From positions 1 through 53,110 of the forward strand of contig PBBA01000012.1 of NCBI GenBank assembly GCA_002716405.1: DNA of 53,110 nt. Reading direction: 5' to 3'. This stretch comes from Chloroflexota bacterium. Lineage in GTDB: Bacteria; Chloroflexota; Dehalococcoidia; UBA2979. Shown piece after piece: positions 43,985 to 52,337 of this stretch. The translations under genes were made by a program, and so were the position numbers. Positions within the stretch are counted from its first letter, which is position 1. Each line of letters starts with the position of its first letter. A model generated the notes under the pieces. That model did no database searches, was not told where the DNA came from, and saw only the letters and a list, made by a program, of their open reading frames with translations.

Positions 43985-45901
43985 ATGGGTATGGAACAAG
44001 TGTGGATTCTTCCAGCAATTCCTATGGCTGTATTTGTTTTGCTTGGTCTATTTAATGCATATATTCCTCGAAGAGGTGATTTTATTGCCGTTTTAGGAAT
44101 GTCATTGGTTGTCTTGTTGGTAGGTCTGGTATTACTCGATTTTCAGGGGTCCTTTTCTGATCACGAATTTCATCCACCCGCAGGGGATAATACTTATGCG
44201 TTTGACTGGTTAAATATCGGCAATGGTTTTTTTGTAATTGAGTTCAGTACTTATGTTGATGCTATTACGATGGTCATGCTTCCCGTTGTTTCTTTTGTTG
44301 CTTTGATGGTGTTGGTCTACTCGATTGGTTATATGCACGGTGAAAAGAGATATGGTTGGTATTTTGCAACCCTTTCATTCTTTGTTGCTGCGATGCTTCT
44401 TCTTGTAATCTCTGGAAATTTGTTACAACTTTATTTAGCCTGGGAAGGTGTTGGCCTTGCTTCATACTTGCTGATTGGATTTTATTGGGAACGTCAATCA
44501 GCGGCTGAAGCAGCCAAGAAGGCCTTTATAACAACCCGTGTTGGTGATGTGGGATTGTTGATTGGAATTATCTTACTGTGGAAGGCAACAGGTACCTTTG
44601 ATATACAAGGGTTAATTAACGCTGCTCATGCCGGAGCTTTTTCCGAAACATATCTGACAATTTCTCTTATTTTTCTTTTCTTGGGCGCTGTAGGAAAATC
44701 TGCACAATTCCCATTACATGTCTGGCTTCCTGATGCTATGGAAGGTCCTACTCCTGTAAGTGCGCTCATACACGCTGCAACTATGGTTGTGGCAGGAGTT
44801 TATTTAGTTGCTCGTATGTTACCTATGTATGAATTAGCACCGATTGCTCAAGATGTGGTTTTGTATACAGGATTAATTACAGCATTACTGGCTGCTACTA
44901 TGGGATTAGTTGCTAATGATATAAAACGTGTATTGGCTTTTTCAACAGTTTCACAACTTGGATTCATGTTTGTTGCCCTTGGTGTAGGCGCTGTAACTGC
45001 AGCAATGTTCCACTTGTTTACACATGCCTTCTTTAAGTCTTTGCTGTTTTTAGGTTCTGGATCTGTGATTCATGCTACTGATCAACAGGAAGTAGAAGGG
45101 CTTGGAGGTTTATGGAAGAAAATGCCTATCACGGCAGCAACTTTTATTATCGGTAGTTTAGCTCTGGCTGGTATTCCAATTTTTGCAGGATTCTTTTCAA
45201 AGGATGAAATTTTACATGCATTAATGGATTCAGGTCCGAGTTGGGCTTACTTAGTACTGGCTGGTACTGCGTTGTTGACTGCTATTTATTCTACACGATT
45301 AGTGTTACTTACTTTTTTTGGCAAAACACGAAATGTCGAGTCCTATAATCATGCTCATGAATCACCACGTATTATGACTGCACCGCTATGTATTCTTGCT
45401 GTACTTGCTACAGTTTCAGGTTTCTTTGCAATAGATCAAGTTGGAAAATTACTCGGATTTGAAGGCGGTATTGGATATTTGGTTTATCCAGTAGGCGGTC
45501 ACCCTCATGAATTCAAGTTGTATGTTCTTTTTGCTACTGTGGCTACAATTACAGCTCTTGTTGGTTTGATTATAGGGTGGGTTTATTGGCACGGGAACGC
45601 CCAAAGGGCAAATGCTGCTAAAGAATGGGCACCTGAAATACATCAACTTTTGTTAAGAAGATATTACATGGATGAACTTTATCAAGGGATAATTAATAAA
45701 GTGATATTGGGTGCTGCTGCGGTTATTGCTTGGTTTGATAAGCGTGTTGTTAATGAAACTGGAGTAGATGGTGGTGCTCAATTAATTAATTTCTTAGGTT
45801 GGCGCCTTAAATTTACTCAAACTGGTCGAATACCAAATTATGTACTTGCAATGGCAGTTGGGGTACTCGCAGTGGTCGTTGTCGCTGTTAGTAATAGTTA
45901 A
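43985..45901 (+). CDS. nuoL: NADH-quinone oxidoreductase subunit L (proton pump)
   Basis: NuoL (ND5) is the distal antiporter-like subunit. The 638 aa have about sixteen helices. The pump core shows LLQLYLAWEGVGLASYLLIGFYWER, then the lysine-bearing FLGAVGKSAQFPLHVWLPDAMEGPTPVSALIHAATMVVAG and STVSQLGFMFVALGVGA. The long lateral helix is represented by the C-terminal region RRYYMDELYQGIINKVI. AGGAAG lies upstream; the ATG at 43985 or at 43991 may be used. Confidence 0.97.
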   Translation: MGMEQVWILPAIPMAVFVLLGLFNAYIPRRGDFIAVLGMSLVVLLVGLVLLDFQGSFSDHEFHPPAGDNTYAFDWLNIGNGFFVIEFSTYVDAITMVMLPVVSFVALMVLVYSIGYMHGEKRYGWYFATLSFFVAAMLLLVISGNLLQLYLAWEGVGLASYLLIGFYWERQSAAEAAKKAFITTRVGDVGLLIGIILLWKATGTFDIQGLINAAHAGAFSETYLTISLIFLFLGAVGKSAQFPLHVWLPDAMEGPTPVSALIHAATMVVAGVYLVARMLPMYELAPIAQDVVLYTGLITALLAATMGLVANDIKRVLAFSTVSQLGFMFVALGVGAVTAAMFHLFTHAFFKSLLFLGSGSVIHATDQQEVEGLGGLWKKMPITAATFIIGSLALAGIPIFAGFFSKDEILHALMDSGPSWAYLVLAGTALLTAIYSTRLVLLTFFGKTRNVESYNHAHESPRIMTAPLCILAVLATVSGFFAIDQVGKLLGFEGGIGYLVYPVGGHPHEFKLYVLFATVATITALVGLIIGWVYWHGNAQRANAAKEWAPEIHQLLLRRYYMDELYQGIINKVILGAAAVIAWFDKRVVNETGVDGGAQLINFLGWRLKFTQTGRIPNYVLAMAVGVLAVVVVAVSNS

Positions 45902-45916
45902 AGAGGTTGAATATAG

Positions 45917-47407
45917 ATGACTGAACCTGACGCTTTAGCTTTGTTAGCAGTATTCCTAATTCCTTTGGGGACTGCATTACTGTTAATGGTTGTGCCATCA
46001 ACAGAACGTTCCTTGTTGATTGGAATTACAGCACTTTCTGGCTTTGCAATGTTCATTATATCGGTGATGGTTTTTCTACAATACGACTTCGAAGGTGCTC
46101 AATTTCAAGGAGTTCGTTCTTGGACCTATATGGAAAATGTTGGGTTGTTAGGTAAAGATGGCATCCAATTAAAAGTTGGTATTGATGGCATTGCTGCAGC
46201 GATGGTCTTATTAACAGGGATTGTCATTCTTCCAGGTACTTGGGTTTCTTGGAAAATCCAAGATCGGATGAAGGACTTTTTCATTCTTTTATATATTTTA
46301 ACTGCGGGTGTCTTCGGAACTTTTGTAATGCTCGATATGTTCGTTTGGTTTTTGTTTTATGAGATGGCACTTTTACCTATGTACTTATTGATTGGTGTTT
46401 GGGGTTCTACTCGTAAAGAGTATGGAGCGATGAAGCTAATGATCATGTTGCTTGCAGGCTCCATATTGATATTCACTGCTATTTTTGCTGTGTATGCAGA
46501 AGCTGGACTAGGTACTTTCGACTTGACTCGACTATATGGTGTTCAATTTGATGAAGACTTCCAAAAAATATACTTCCCAATGATTGCGATCGGTTGTGGA
46601 ATTCTAGCTGCGTTATTTCCATTCCACTCATGGTCTCCAGATGGTCACGCGTCTGCCCCTACTGCTGTTTCTATGTTGCATGCCGGTGTGTTGATGAAGT
46701 TAGGTGCATTTGGAATTATTCGACTTGGATTTCAAATGTTACCTGAAGGCGGAGAATTCTGGGCTCCTGGACTGATGGTTCTTGGGATTACTGCAGCTTT
46801 ATATGGTGCAATTTCTGCATTAAGGCAAACCGATCTTAAGCTAATGACTGGCTTCTCCTCTGTATCTCATATGGGTTATGTCATGGTTGGACTGGGTACT
46901 CTTAATGTGATTGGTTGGAGTGGTGCTGTACTGCAGATGTTCGCTCATGGGATTATGACAGCACTTTTCTTCTTGTTGATCGGTGGTATGTACGATCAGG
47001 CACATAATCGTGACATACCAAATTTTTCTGGTATGGCGCGTCAGATGCCTGTTTGGACAGTCTTTTTTGTCATTGCCGGGTTGGCTTCGTTAGGACTGCC
47101 AGGCATGTCAGGATTTGTTGCTGAATTACATATTTTTATTGGGGCGTTCCGTGCGTATCCTCTTGTTGGAGGTCTGGCTGTTTTGACTGCTGCTATTACT
47201 GCGACTTATTTACTGAGGATGTTTTCCCAGGCATTCTTTGGAGAATTCAATGAGAGATGGGAACATCTTCGTGATATTACATTTGCAGAGAAATGTGGAG
47301 CGACCGTTTTGGCAGGAACAATTTTACTGATGGGGTTGTGGCCTTCACCTTGGGTGAATCGAATTTCAACAACTATTGCTGAAACTATTCCGTTAGTCAC
47401 GTTGTAG
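45917..47407 (+). CDS. nuoM: NADH-quinone oxidoreductase subunit M (proton pump)
   Basis: NuoM (ND4) is an antiporter-like proton-pumping subunit. The 496 aa include the conserved FYEMALLPMYLLIGVWG glutamate helix, GILAALFPFHSWSPDGHASAPTAVSMLHAGVLMKLGAFG with the lysine and histidine relay, and FSSVSHMGYVMVGLG. About fourteen helices are seen. AGAGG precedes the ATG; it follows nuoL by 15 bp. Confidence 0.97.
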   Translation: MTEPDALALLAVFLIPLGTALLLMVVPSTERSLLIGITALSGFAMFIISVMVFLQYDFEGAQFQGVRSWTYMENVGLLGKDGIQLKVGIDGIAAAMVLLTGIVILPGTWVSWKIQDRMKDFFILLYILTAGVFGTFVMLDMFVWFLFYEMALLPMYLLIGVWGSTRKEYGAMKLMIMLLAGSILIFTAIFAVYAEAGLGTFDLTRLYGVQFDEDFQKIYFPMIAIGCGILAALFPFHSWSPDGHASAPTAVSMLHAGVLMKLGAFGIIRLGFQMLPEGGEFWAPGLMVLGITAALYGAISALRQTDLKLMTGFSSVSHMGYVMVGLGTLNVIGWSGAVLQMFAHGIMTALFFLLIGGMYDQAHNRDIPNFSGMARQMPVWTVFFVIAGLASLGLPGMSGFVAELHIFIGAFRAYPLVGGLAVLTAAITATYLLRMFSQAFFGEFNERWEHLRDITFAEKCGATVLAGTILLMGLWPSPWVNRISTTIAETIPLVTL

Positions 47408-47437
47408 TGTCTGATAATTATTGAAGGGTATGAGCTA

Positions 47438-48898
47438 ATGGATTTGAATTTTCGTTACGAACTGTTGGCACCTGAAATTGCTGTCGCAGTGACAGCTGTG
47501 TTAGTGATGTTTGCAGATGCATTTCGTAATGAGTTGAATCTGAAGAGAAATCTTTTACCACAGATTTCTCTTCTTGGACTTGCTGTTGCATTAGTGTTCA
47601 GTCTTATGTTGGGTAATGTTTCAGACGATTTTGCCCGTCTAGTTCAAATCGATGAATTCACTACATTTTTCCGTGTTTTGTTTATCGCGGTTACATTAAT
47701 CTTAATAATTGGATCGCATGAATATATTGATCGACACGTCAATCATATCGGTGAATTTTATGGTTTGTTACTTTTTTCCACTGTAGGTGCGATGCTTATG
47801 GCTGGTGCAAGAGATCTGATTACTGCATACTTGGCTATTGAAGTACTTTCCTTTTCATTGTATGTAGCAGTCTCGTTGTCTAAGAATGATCCACGTTCAG
47901 GAGAAGCTGCTCTAAAATATGTTTTGCTTGGTGGAGTGGCTTCAGCGATGCTACTTTACGGGTTAAGTTTTATTTACGGTGTAACAGGATCAACACAATA
48001 TAGTGAAATTAGTGCTGCACTTTCTGCGGGGAATGTAGATTTTGAAACAGCTCTTATTTTGGGATTAGTCTTAGTTATTGCAGGGTTAGGGTTTAAGGCA
48101 TCAGCTGTACCTTTTCACATGTGGACACCTGACGCTTATGAAGGTGCTCCTATACCGATTACTGCATATTTATCAGCCACATCAAAGGCTGCCACTTTCG
48201 CCTTGTTTTTACGTTGGTTTGCGGGACCACTTCTACCAGCTATAGATCATTGGCAGTGGATACTGGCTTTGCTTTCAGTGATTACAATGGTCGTTGGAAA
48301 TTTAGTTGCACTTCAACAACACAATATTAAGCGTTTACTTGCATACTCTTCTATTGGGCAAGTTGGTTTCATGTTGATGTGTATTACTGCAATTTCTGAA
48401 CAAACGGGTTCAGCGTTATTACTCCACCTAGTTGGTTATTTAATTACTAATTTAGCAATATTTATGGCTATTATTGCGTTTTATAATCGTACCGGTAAAG
48501 AAGAAATTAACCAATTTAAGGGGCTTGCTCAAACTAATCCCTATCTAGCTCTCGTGATCACTTCAGGGTTATTCTCTCTTGCAGGAATGCCATTGCTTGC
48601 AGGGTTTGTGACGAAATTTATTCTATTCCAATCTGTTGTAAGTGCTGGTTACCTATGGTTAGTTATAGTCGCTTTGGTGGCTAGCACAGTGTCTTTGTAC
48701 TATTACCTACAAGTCATTAAACAGATGTATCTCTATCAACCTGAAGACGATGGTAATGGTAGCAATCATCGTTGGAATTTAACCGTCACTGGTTATTTAT
48801 CTACAGGAATTTTATTTATTGGTGTTGTGTGGGTTGGAGTGTATGCTACTCCATTTTATGAATTTGCTGATAAAGCTATTGCACCACTTTTTGCATGA
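47438..48898 (+). CDS. nuoN: NADH-quinone oxidoreductase subunit N (proton pump)
   Basis: NuoN (ND2) is the third antiporter-like subunit. The 486 aa show LITAYLAIEVLSFSLYVAVSLSKND, GEAALKYVLLGGVASAMLLYG, AGLGFKASAVPFHMWTPDAYEGAPIPITAYLSATSKAATFAL and YSSIGQVGFMLM. It is the last nuo gene and is followed by a strong bidirectional terminator. GAAGGG precedes the ATG, with a two-codon ATG-AGC-TAA frame overlapping the start (TAATG). Confidence 0.97.
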   Translation: MDLNFRYELLAPEIAVAVTAVLVMFADAFRNELNLKRNLLPQISLLGLAVALVFSLMLGNVSDDFARLVQIDEFTTFFRVLFIAVTLILIIGSHEYIDRHVNHIGEFYGLLLFSTVGAMLMAGARDLITAYLAIEVLSFSLYVAVSLSKNDPRSGEAALKYVLLGGVASAMLLYGLSFIYGVTGSTQYSEISAALSAGNVDFETALILGLVLVIAGLGFKASAVPFHMWTPDAYEGAPIPITAYLSATSKAATFALFLRWFAGPLLPAIDHWQWILALLSVITMVVGNLVALQQHNIKRLLAYSSIGQVGFMLMCITAISEQTGSALLLHLVGYLITNLAIFMAIIAFYNRTGKEEINQFKGLAQTNPYLALVITSGLFSLAGMPLLAGFVTKFILFQSVVSAGYLWLVIVALVASTVSLYYYLQVIKQMYLYQPEDDGNGSNHRWNLTVTGYLSTGILFIGVVWVGVYATPFYEFADKAIAPLFA

Positions 48899-48917
48899 TC
48901 TAATTTTTATAGAAAAA

Positions 48918-48945
48918 GAAATGGAGACAAAAATGTCTCCATTTC
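48918..48945. terminator. Bidirectional terminator between nuoN and the MaoC genes
   Basis: A perfect 11-bp stem, GAAATGGAGAC (48918-48928) with GTCTCCATTTC (48935-48945), encloses a 6-nt loop. A-rich sequence on the left and T-rich sequence on the right let it work in both directions. It sits between the convergent nuo operon and the MaoC operon. Confidence 0.88.
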
Positions 48946-48968
48946 AATGTTTCTCTTTCCTTTAAATA

Positions 48969-49394
48969 CTAGCGTTGTGGTAGAGCTACGGTTGCAGTCC
49001 CAGGAGTTGTCTGTGTCCCGTCTGGCTGAGCGACTCCCACGTCAAGATCGACTAAATTTTCTCCATCCTCTTGATATTTCTTGGTTATTTTTGCCCAAAC
49101 TGTTAAATCTTGACGTGCTGGGTCCATTCCTCTATAGGAAACCCCCCAATTCTTAATGGATCCGTCCTCACCCTTCCATTCGTCAAGAAGTCTTCCAACA
49201 AGCATACCTTTCAATGCACCATGTACGATGATGTCAGGTAGCTTATTATCTTTTGCATAGTTGTCATCATAATGTATTTGGTAAAAGTCGCCTGACGCAG
49301 CAGCCCAAATCACTAAGCGTTGCGAATCCATCGGTTCGATGAGACTAAATTCTTGTCCTTCTGTAACATCATCCCAGTAAATTTGTTCCGACAT
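48969..49394 (-). CDS. MaoC-like enoyl-CoA hydratase subunit
   Basis: The 141-aa single hotdog domain carries the hydratase-2 motif in AASGDFYQIHYDDNYAKDN, with the catalytic Asp and His, and IVHGALKGML. It hydrates enoyl-CoA in an R-specific manner in known relatives. It follows the next gene upstream by 12 bp, so the two probably make one heteromeric enzyme, as in the two-part MaoC hydratases of actinobacterial steroid degradation. The start is ATG with GGAGGAAAC upstream. Confidence 0.88.
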   Translation of the reverse strand: MSEQIYWDDVTEGQEFSLIEPMDSQRLVIWAAASGDFYQIHYDDNYAKDNKLPDIIVHGALKGMLVGRLLDEWKGEDGSIKNWGVSYRGMDPARQDLTVWAKITKKYQEDGENLVDLDVGVAQPDGTQTTPGTATVALPQR

Positions 49395-49406
49395 AGTTTC
49401 CTCCGG

Positions 49407-49880
49407 TTAATATGAAATACCGGTGCCACGCGTTTTGGCAACGACGGTATTATCACTTTTTCGTGTATAGATAGTTTCATTACTTTGAATTAACATCTGT
49501 CCAAGACGGCCATTTGCTAATTCTAAAGAAGTGATACGTGTGACTGCTTCGAGTACATCACCACCATATACTTGTTCTATCGGTTCTACTTCCGTGCCAC
49601 CGTTAAGTCTTCTTGTGAAGGGGTTTGTAAATATTTCACTACGTCTACCTCCACTATTTGGATCGAAGATGGGCATTCCTAGAAATCCAGGAGGTGATGG
49701 TAGTCCATCATATCCCGCATTTCTAGCGGTTTGCTCATCGTAGTACTTGGTATCTGTGTACCCAACAGAACGTGCAAATGTACGTATTCCTTGTGTTGTT
49801 ACTTCGTAGATGGCCCTCGATGTTTCTGCACCAACTGCAGCTTTCATTTCATCAGTTAAGTCGTCGAGTTCTTCTGCCAT
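49407..49880 (-). CDS. MaoC/FAS1-type N-terminal dehydratase-like subunit
   Basis: The 157-aa protein matches the N-terminal half of double-hotdog MaoC dehydratases: the YEVTTQGIRTFARSVGYTDTKYYDEQTARNAGYDGLPSPPGFLG helix and loop, then NGGTEVEPIEQVYGGDVLEAVTRI. It lacks the catalytic Asp-His pair, which the downstream partner supplies. The operon order, structural then catalytic half, fits a heteromer. AAAGGGGG precedes the ATG. Confidence 0.86.
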   Translation of the reverse strand: MAEELDDLTDEMKAAVGAETSRAIYEVTTQGIRTFARSVGYTDTKYYDEQTARNAGYDGLPSPPGFLGMPIFDPNSGGRRSEIFTNPFTRRLNGGTEVEPIEQVYGGDVLEAVTRITSLELANGRLGQMLIQSNETIYTRKSDNTVVAKTRGTGISY

Positions 49881-49905
49881 TACGCCCCCTTTCGATTATC
49901 GGACG

Positions 49906-49911
49906 ATTATA
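49906..49911 (-). promoter_or_regulatory. Probable -10 box of the MaoC operon
   Basis: A perfect TATAAT on the minus strand lies 25 bp before the ATG at 49880 and upstream of the AAAGGGGG ribosome-binding site. No strong -35 box is seen; the operon starts in the 93-bp gap after glnA. Confidence 0.4.
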
Positions 49912-49973
49912 CATATACCATGATGTCACTACCATTATGTGTGTGCATGAGTTTGCAAGAATATGTTATTTGA

Positions 49974-51305
49974 TTAGAGCATTGGTAAATAACGGGAAAG
50001 TTCGAATGGCGTGACCTGAGATCTATATTCAGCCCATTCAATTTTCTTATTGGCGACTATTGTACTGTGTACATACTCACCTAATGTTTCCTTCATTAAT
50101 TCAGAAGCTTCAAACTGTTCAATGGCATCACCAAGTGATGCAGGTAAAACTTTTAAATTCATCTGAGCGATTTCTGTTGCAGAGAGCGATTCAGTTGAAC
50201 TAAGAACAGGTTCAGGTAATGAATAATTTTCAGCAATTCCTTTTAACCCAGCTGCAAGTACTGCAGAAAATGCAAGGTATGGGTTGGTTGCAGCATCTGG
50301 CACCCTATATTCAATACGTGTAGAGTCTTCAGATCCTGGTTTATGTGCAGGAACCCTTACAAGATCGGAATGATTATGTGGTGACCAAGTCACATACATA
50401 GGCGCCTCATACCCGGGAACGAGTCTTTTATATGAGTTAACCCATTGATTTGTTACAAGCATCAATTCAGGTGCGTGTTGAAGTAAACCAGCAATGTAGT
50501 GCCTTGCTACATCGGAGATTTGCAAATCACCTCCTGATTCATGGAAGGCATTTACTTCACCACGGAAAAGTGAAAGTTGTAAGTGCATACCAGATCCGTT
50601 GTGGTCCGGTAATGGCTTTGGCATGAATGTTGCATAGACGTTGTGTCTGAGGGCAATTTCTTTGACAAGCAATCGATAAGTCATGACTGCATCAGCCATC
50701 GTGAGTGCATCAGTATAACGAAGGTCCATTTCATGTTGGCTTGGAGCAGCTTCATGATGGCTTAGTGCGACACCTATCCCCATTTGTTCTAAAGCAAGTA
50801 CAGTTTCTCTACGGAGATCAGATCCTGCATCAAGAGGTGTTAAGTCGAAGTAACCTCCTTGATCTAATGGTTGTGGGTTTTCTGAATTTTTGAAATAGAA
50901 AAATTCTATTTCTGGTGAAATATAGAAAGTGAATCCAGTCTTTGCAGCAGAGCTAAGCGTTCGTTTTAAGACATACCTTGGATCTCCTACAAAAGAATCT
51001 CCTCCTGGAATTTGAATATCACAAAACATGCGGGCTACTGCCTGTTCCTTTGGTCTCCACGGGAGAACTTGGAATGTAGATGGATCTGGGACGATAAGCA
51101 TGTCGGATTCATCATTTCTTGCGAACCCTTCGATTGCGGAACCATCGAAGGAAATACCATCATCGAGTGCATGTTCAAGTTCTTCTATGGTGATAGCTAC
51201 AGATTTCAGCATACCTAAGATGTCTGTGAACCATAGACGTATAAATTTTACATCTTGGTCTCTGCAAGATTGGATTACGTGTTGTTGAGTATCAAAATTT
51301 TCCAT
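49974..51305 (-). CDS. glnA: Glutamine synthetase, type I-alpha
   Basis: GlnA makes glutamine from glutamate and ammonia. The 443-aa protein shows DGSAIEGFARNDESDM, the metal ligands in YISPEIEFFYF and SHHEAAPSQHEMDLRY, the ATP-site MPKPLPDHNGSGMHLQLSL, and EYRVPDAATNPYLAFSAVLAAGLKGI. The adenylylation-type NLYDLP tyrosine segment of GSI-beta is absent (ENYSLPEPV), so control is probably by feedback inhibition as in GSI-alpha enzymes, with Arg in EGFAR matching the feedback arginine region. No Shine-Dalgarno is obvious before the ATG. Confidence 0.95.
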   Translation of the reverse strand: MENFDTQQHVIQSCRDQDVKFIRLWFTDILGMLKSVAITIEELEHALDDGISFDGSAIEGFARNDESDMLIVPDPSTFQVLPWRPKEQAVARMFCDIQIPGGDSFVGDPRYVLKRTLSSAAKTGFTFYISPEIEFFYFKNSENPQPLDQGGYFDLTPLDAGSDLRRETVLALEQMGIGVALSHHEAAPSQHEMDLRYTDALTMADAVMTYRLLVKEIALRHNVYATFMPKPLPDHNGSGMHLQLSLFRGEVNAFHESGGDLQISDVARHYIAGLLQHAPELMLVTNQWVNSYKRLVPGYEAPMYVTWSPHNHSDLVRVPAHKPGSEDSTRIEYRVPDAATNPYLAFSAVLAAGLKGIAENYSLPEPVLSSTESLSATEIAQMNLKVLPASLGDAIEQFEASELMKETLGEYVHSTIVANKKIEWAEYRSQVTPFELSRYLPML

Positions 51306-51579
51306 GGAATAATGTTGCGCTTATCTTGTTTCGATGACGTTTCAAAAATAATAGTCGAAATAATTTTTATAAGAAATTATAAATTATATGTTAACCATTA
51401 TTTCAATTATGCGTTCTTACTAGTGCGGTGAGAATCTGTCTTCCCGCAAGGTTCTGGTAGGTAGATATATTTGGCAGTCTGATTGTTCGAGTGCATATTG
51501 CGATCAGCGCTCAGATAGTACACACTTAATGTTAAAGATATCTTTCTAAACAGATTCTTGCGTAAGGAGCCACGAGGAC
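51306..51579. other. Divergent intergenic region between glnA and the ECF sigma gene
   Basis: These 274 bp must hold both promoters. On the minus strand, TTGAAA (51401-51406) and TATAAT (51376-51381) are spaced by 19, a weak glnA promoter. AGAATCTGT (51431-51439) is exactly complementary to ACAGATTCT (51550-51558), a possible long-range stem ending just before the sigma-gene ribosome-binding site (GGAG, 51567-51570). No tRNA or protein-coding frame is supported here. Confidence 0.4.
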
Positions 51580-52287
51580 GTGGAACACGAGACAGATCTT
51601 GTGCGGCATGGCAGTGAGGATGTAAAAGCGTCCAATCAGTTTGCCACACCTCACTCTGAAGTAGATGCCTGGACAGCCGAGTATGAACGTGAATGCGTTG
51701 CTCGAGCGTCAGATGGTGATGCTGTTGCAGTAGGTGAGTTATATGATGCTTACATAGACAGATTGTATAGATACTGTCTAGTACGTGTCAGAAACGAGGC
51801 AGATGCTGAGGACCTTGCTGAAGAAATATTTCTCAAGGTATTTCGGTCGATTGGTCGATTTGAATGGCGGGATTTTGGAAAAGATGATAGCGGAGCGACA
51901 CGTAGTTCATTTGCAGCTTGGTTGTTTCGTATCGCACAAAACCACGTTATTTCATTTCATCGTCAGGCAGCACGACGCGGAACATCTTCAGAGGTGCCTG
52001 CATGGCTCCCAGATGATCAGCGTGGCCCGCAAGAGTTAACAGAATTGTCTTTGAGTATTGAGGAGGTATTCACTGCAGTCACTCAGCTTTCAGAAGCGCA
52101 ACAAGAAGTAATTCAATTGCGATTCGGCGCCGGCCTTTCTGTACGAGAGACCGCAGAAGCTTTGGGAAAGCGTGAAGCCAACGTTAAGGTATTGCAACAT
52201 AAAGGAGTAAAGCGTCTACAAGAATTACTGAGTCGAGAAAATTCTCTTCCTACTTGGCATGTTGATTCACAACAAACAGGTGGTTGA
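51580..52287 (+). CDS. ECF-family RNA polymerase sigma factor
   Basis: The 235-aa protein has an acidic N-terminal extension (about 1-45), sigma region 2 (ELYDAYIDRLYRYCLVRVRNEADAEDLAEEIFLKVF, then AAWLFRIAQNHVISFHRQ), a linker, and region 4 (LSEAQQEVIQLRFGAGLSVRETAEALGKREANVKVLQHKGVKRLQ). Region 3 is missing, as in ECF sigma factors. The start is GTG with GGAG upstream. A membrane protein gene follows 50 bp later, the normal position of an anti-sigma factor, so activity is probably controlled by that partner. Confidence 0.93.
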   Translation: MEHETDLVRHGSEDVKASNQFATPHSEVDAWTAEYERECVARASDGDAVAVGELYDAYIDRLYRYCLVRVRNEADAEDLAEEIFLKVFRSIGRFEWRDFGKDDSGATRSSFAAWLFRIAQNHVISFHRQAARRGTSSEVPAWLPDDQRGPQELTELSLSIEEVFTAVTQLSEAQQEVIQLRFGAGLSVRETAEALGKREANVKVLQHKGVKRLQELLSRENSLPTWHVDSQQTGG

Positions 52288-52337
52288 ATTTTTTTGAAAG
52301 TTTAGTTTTTGAATAGTCGTTCATAGAGTAGGTATAC

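Noticed and set aside
51407-51649. Small minus-strand protein between glnA and the sigma gene
   Set aside because: No ribosome-binding site, no domain character, and it overlaps the sigma gene start.
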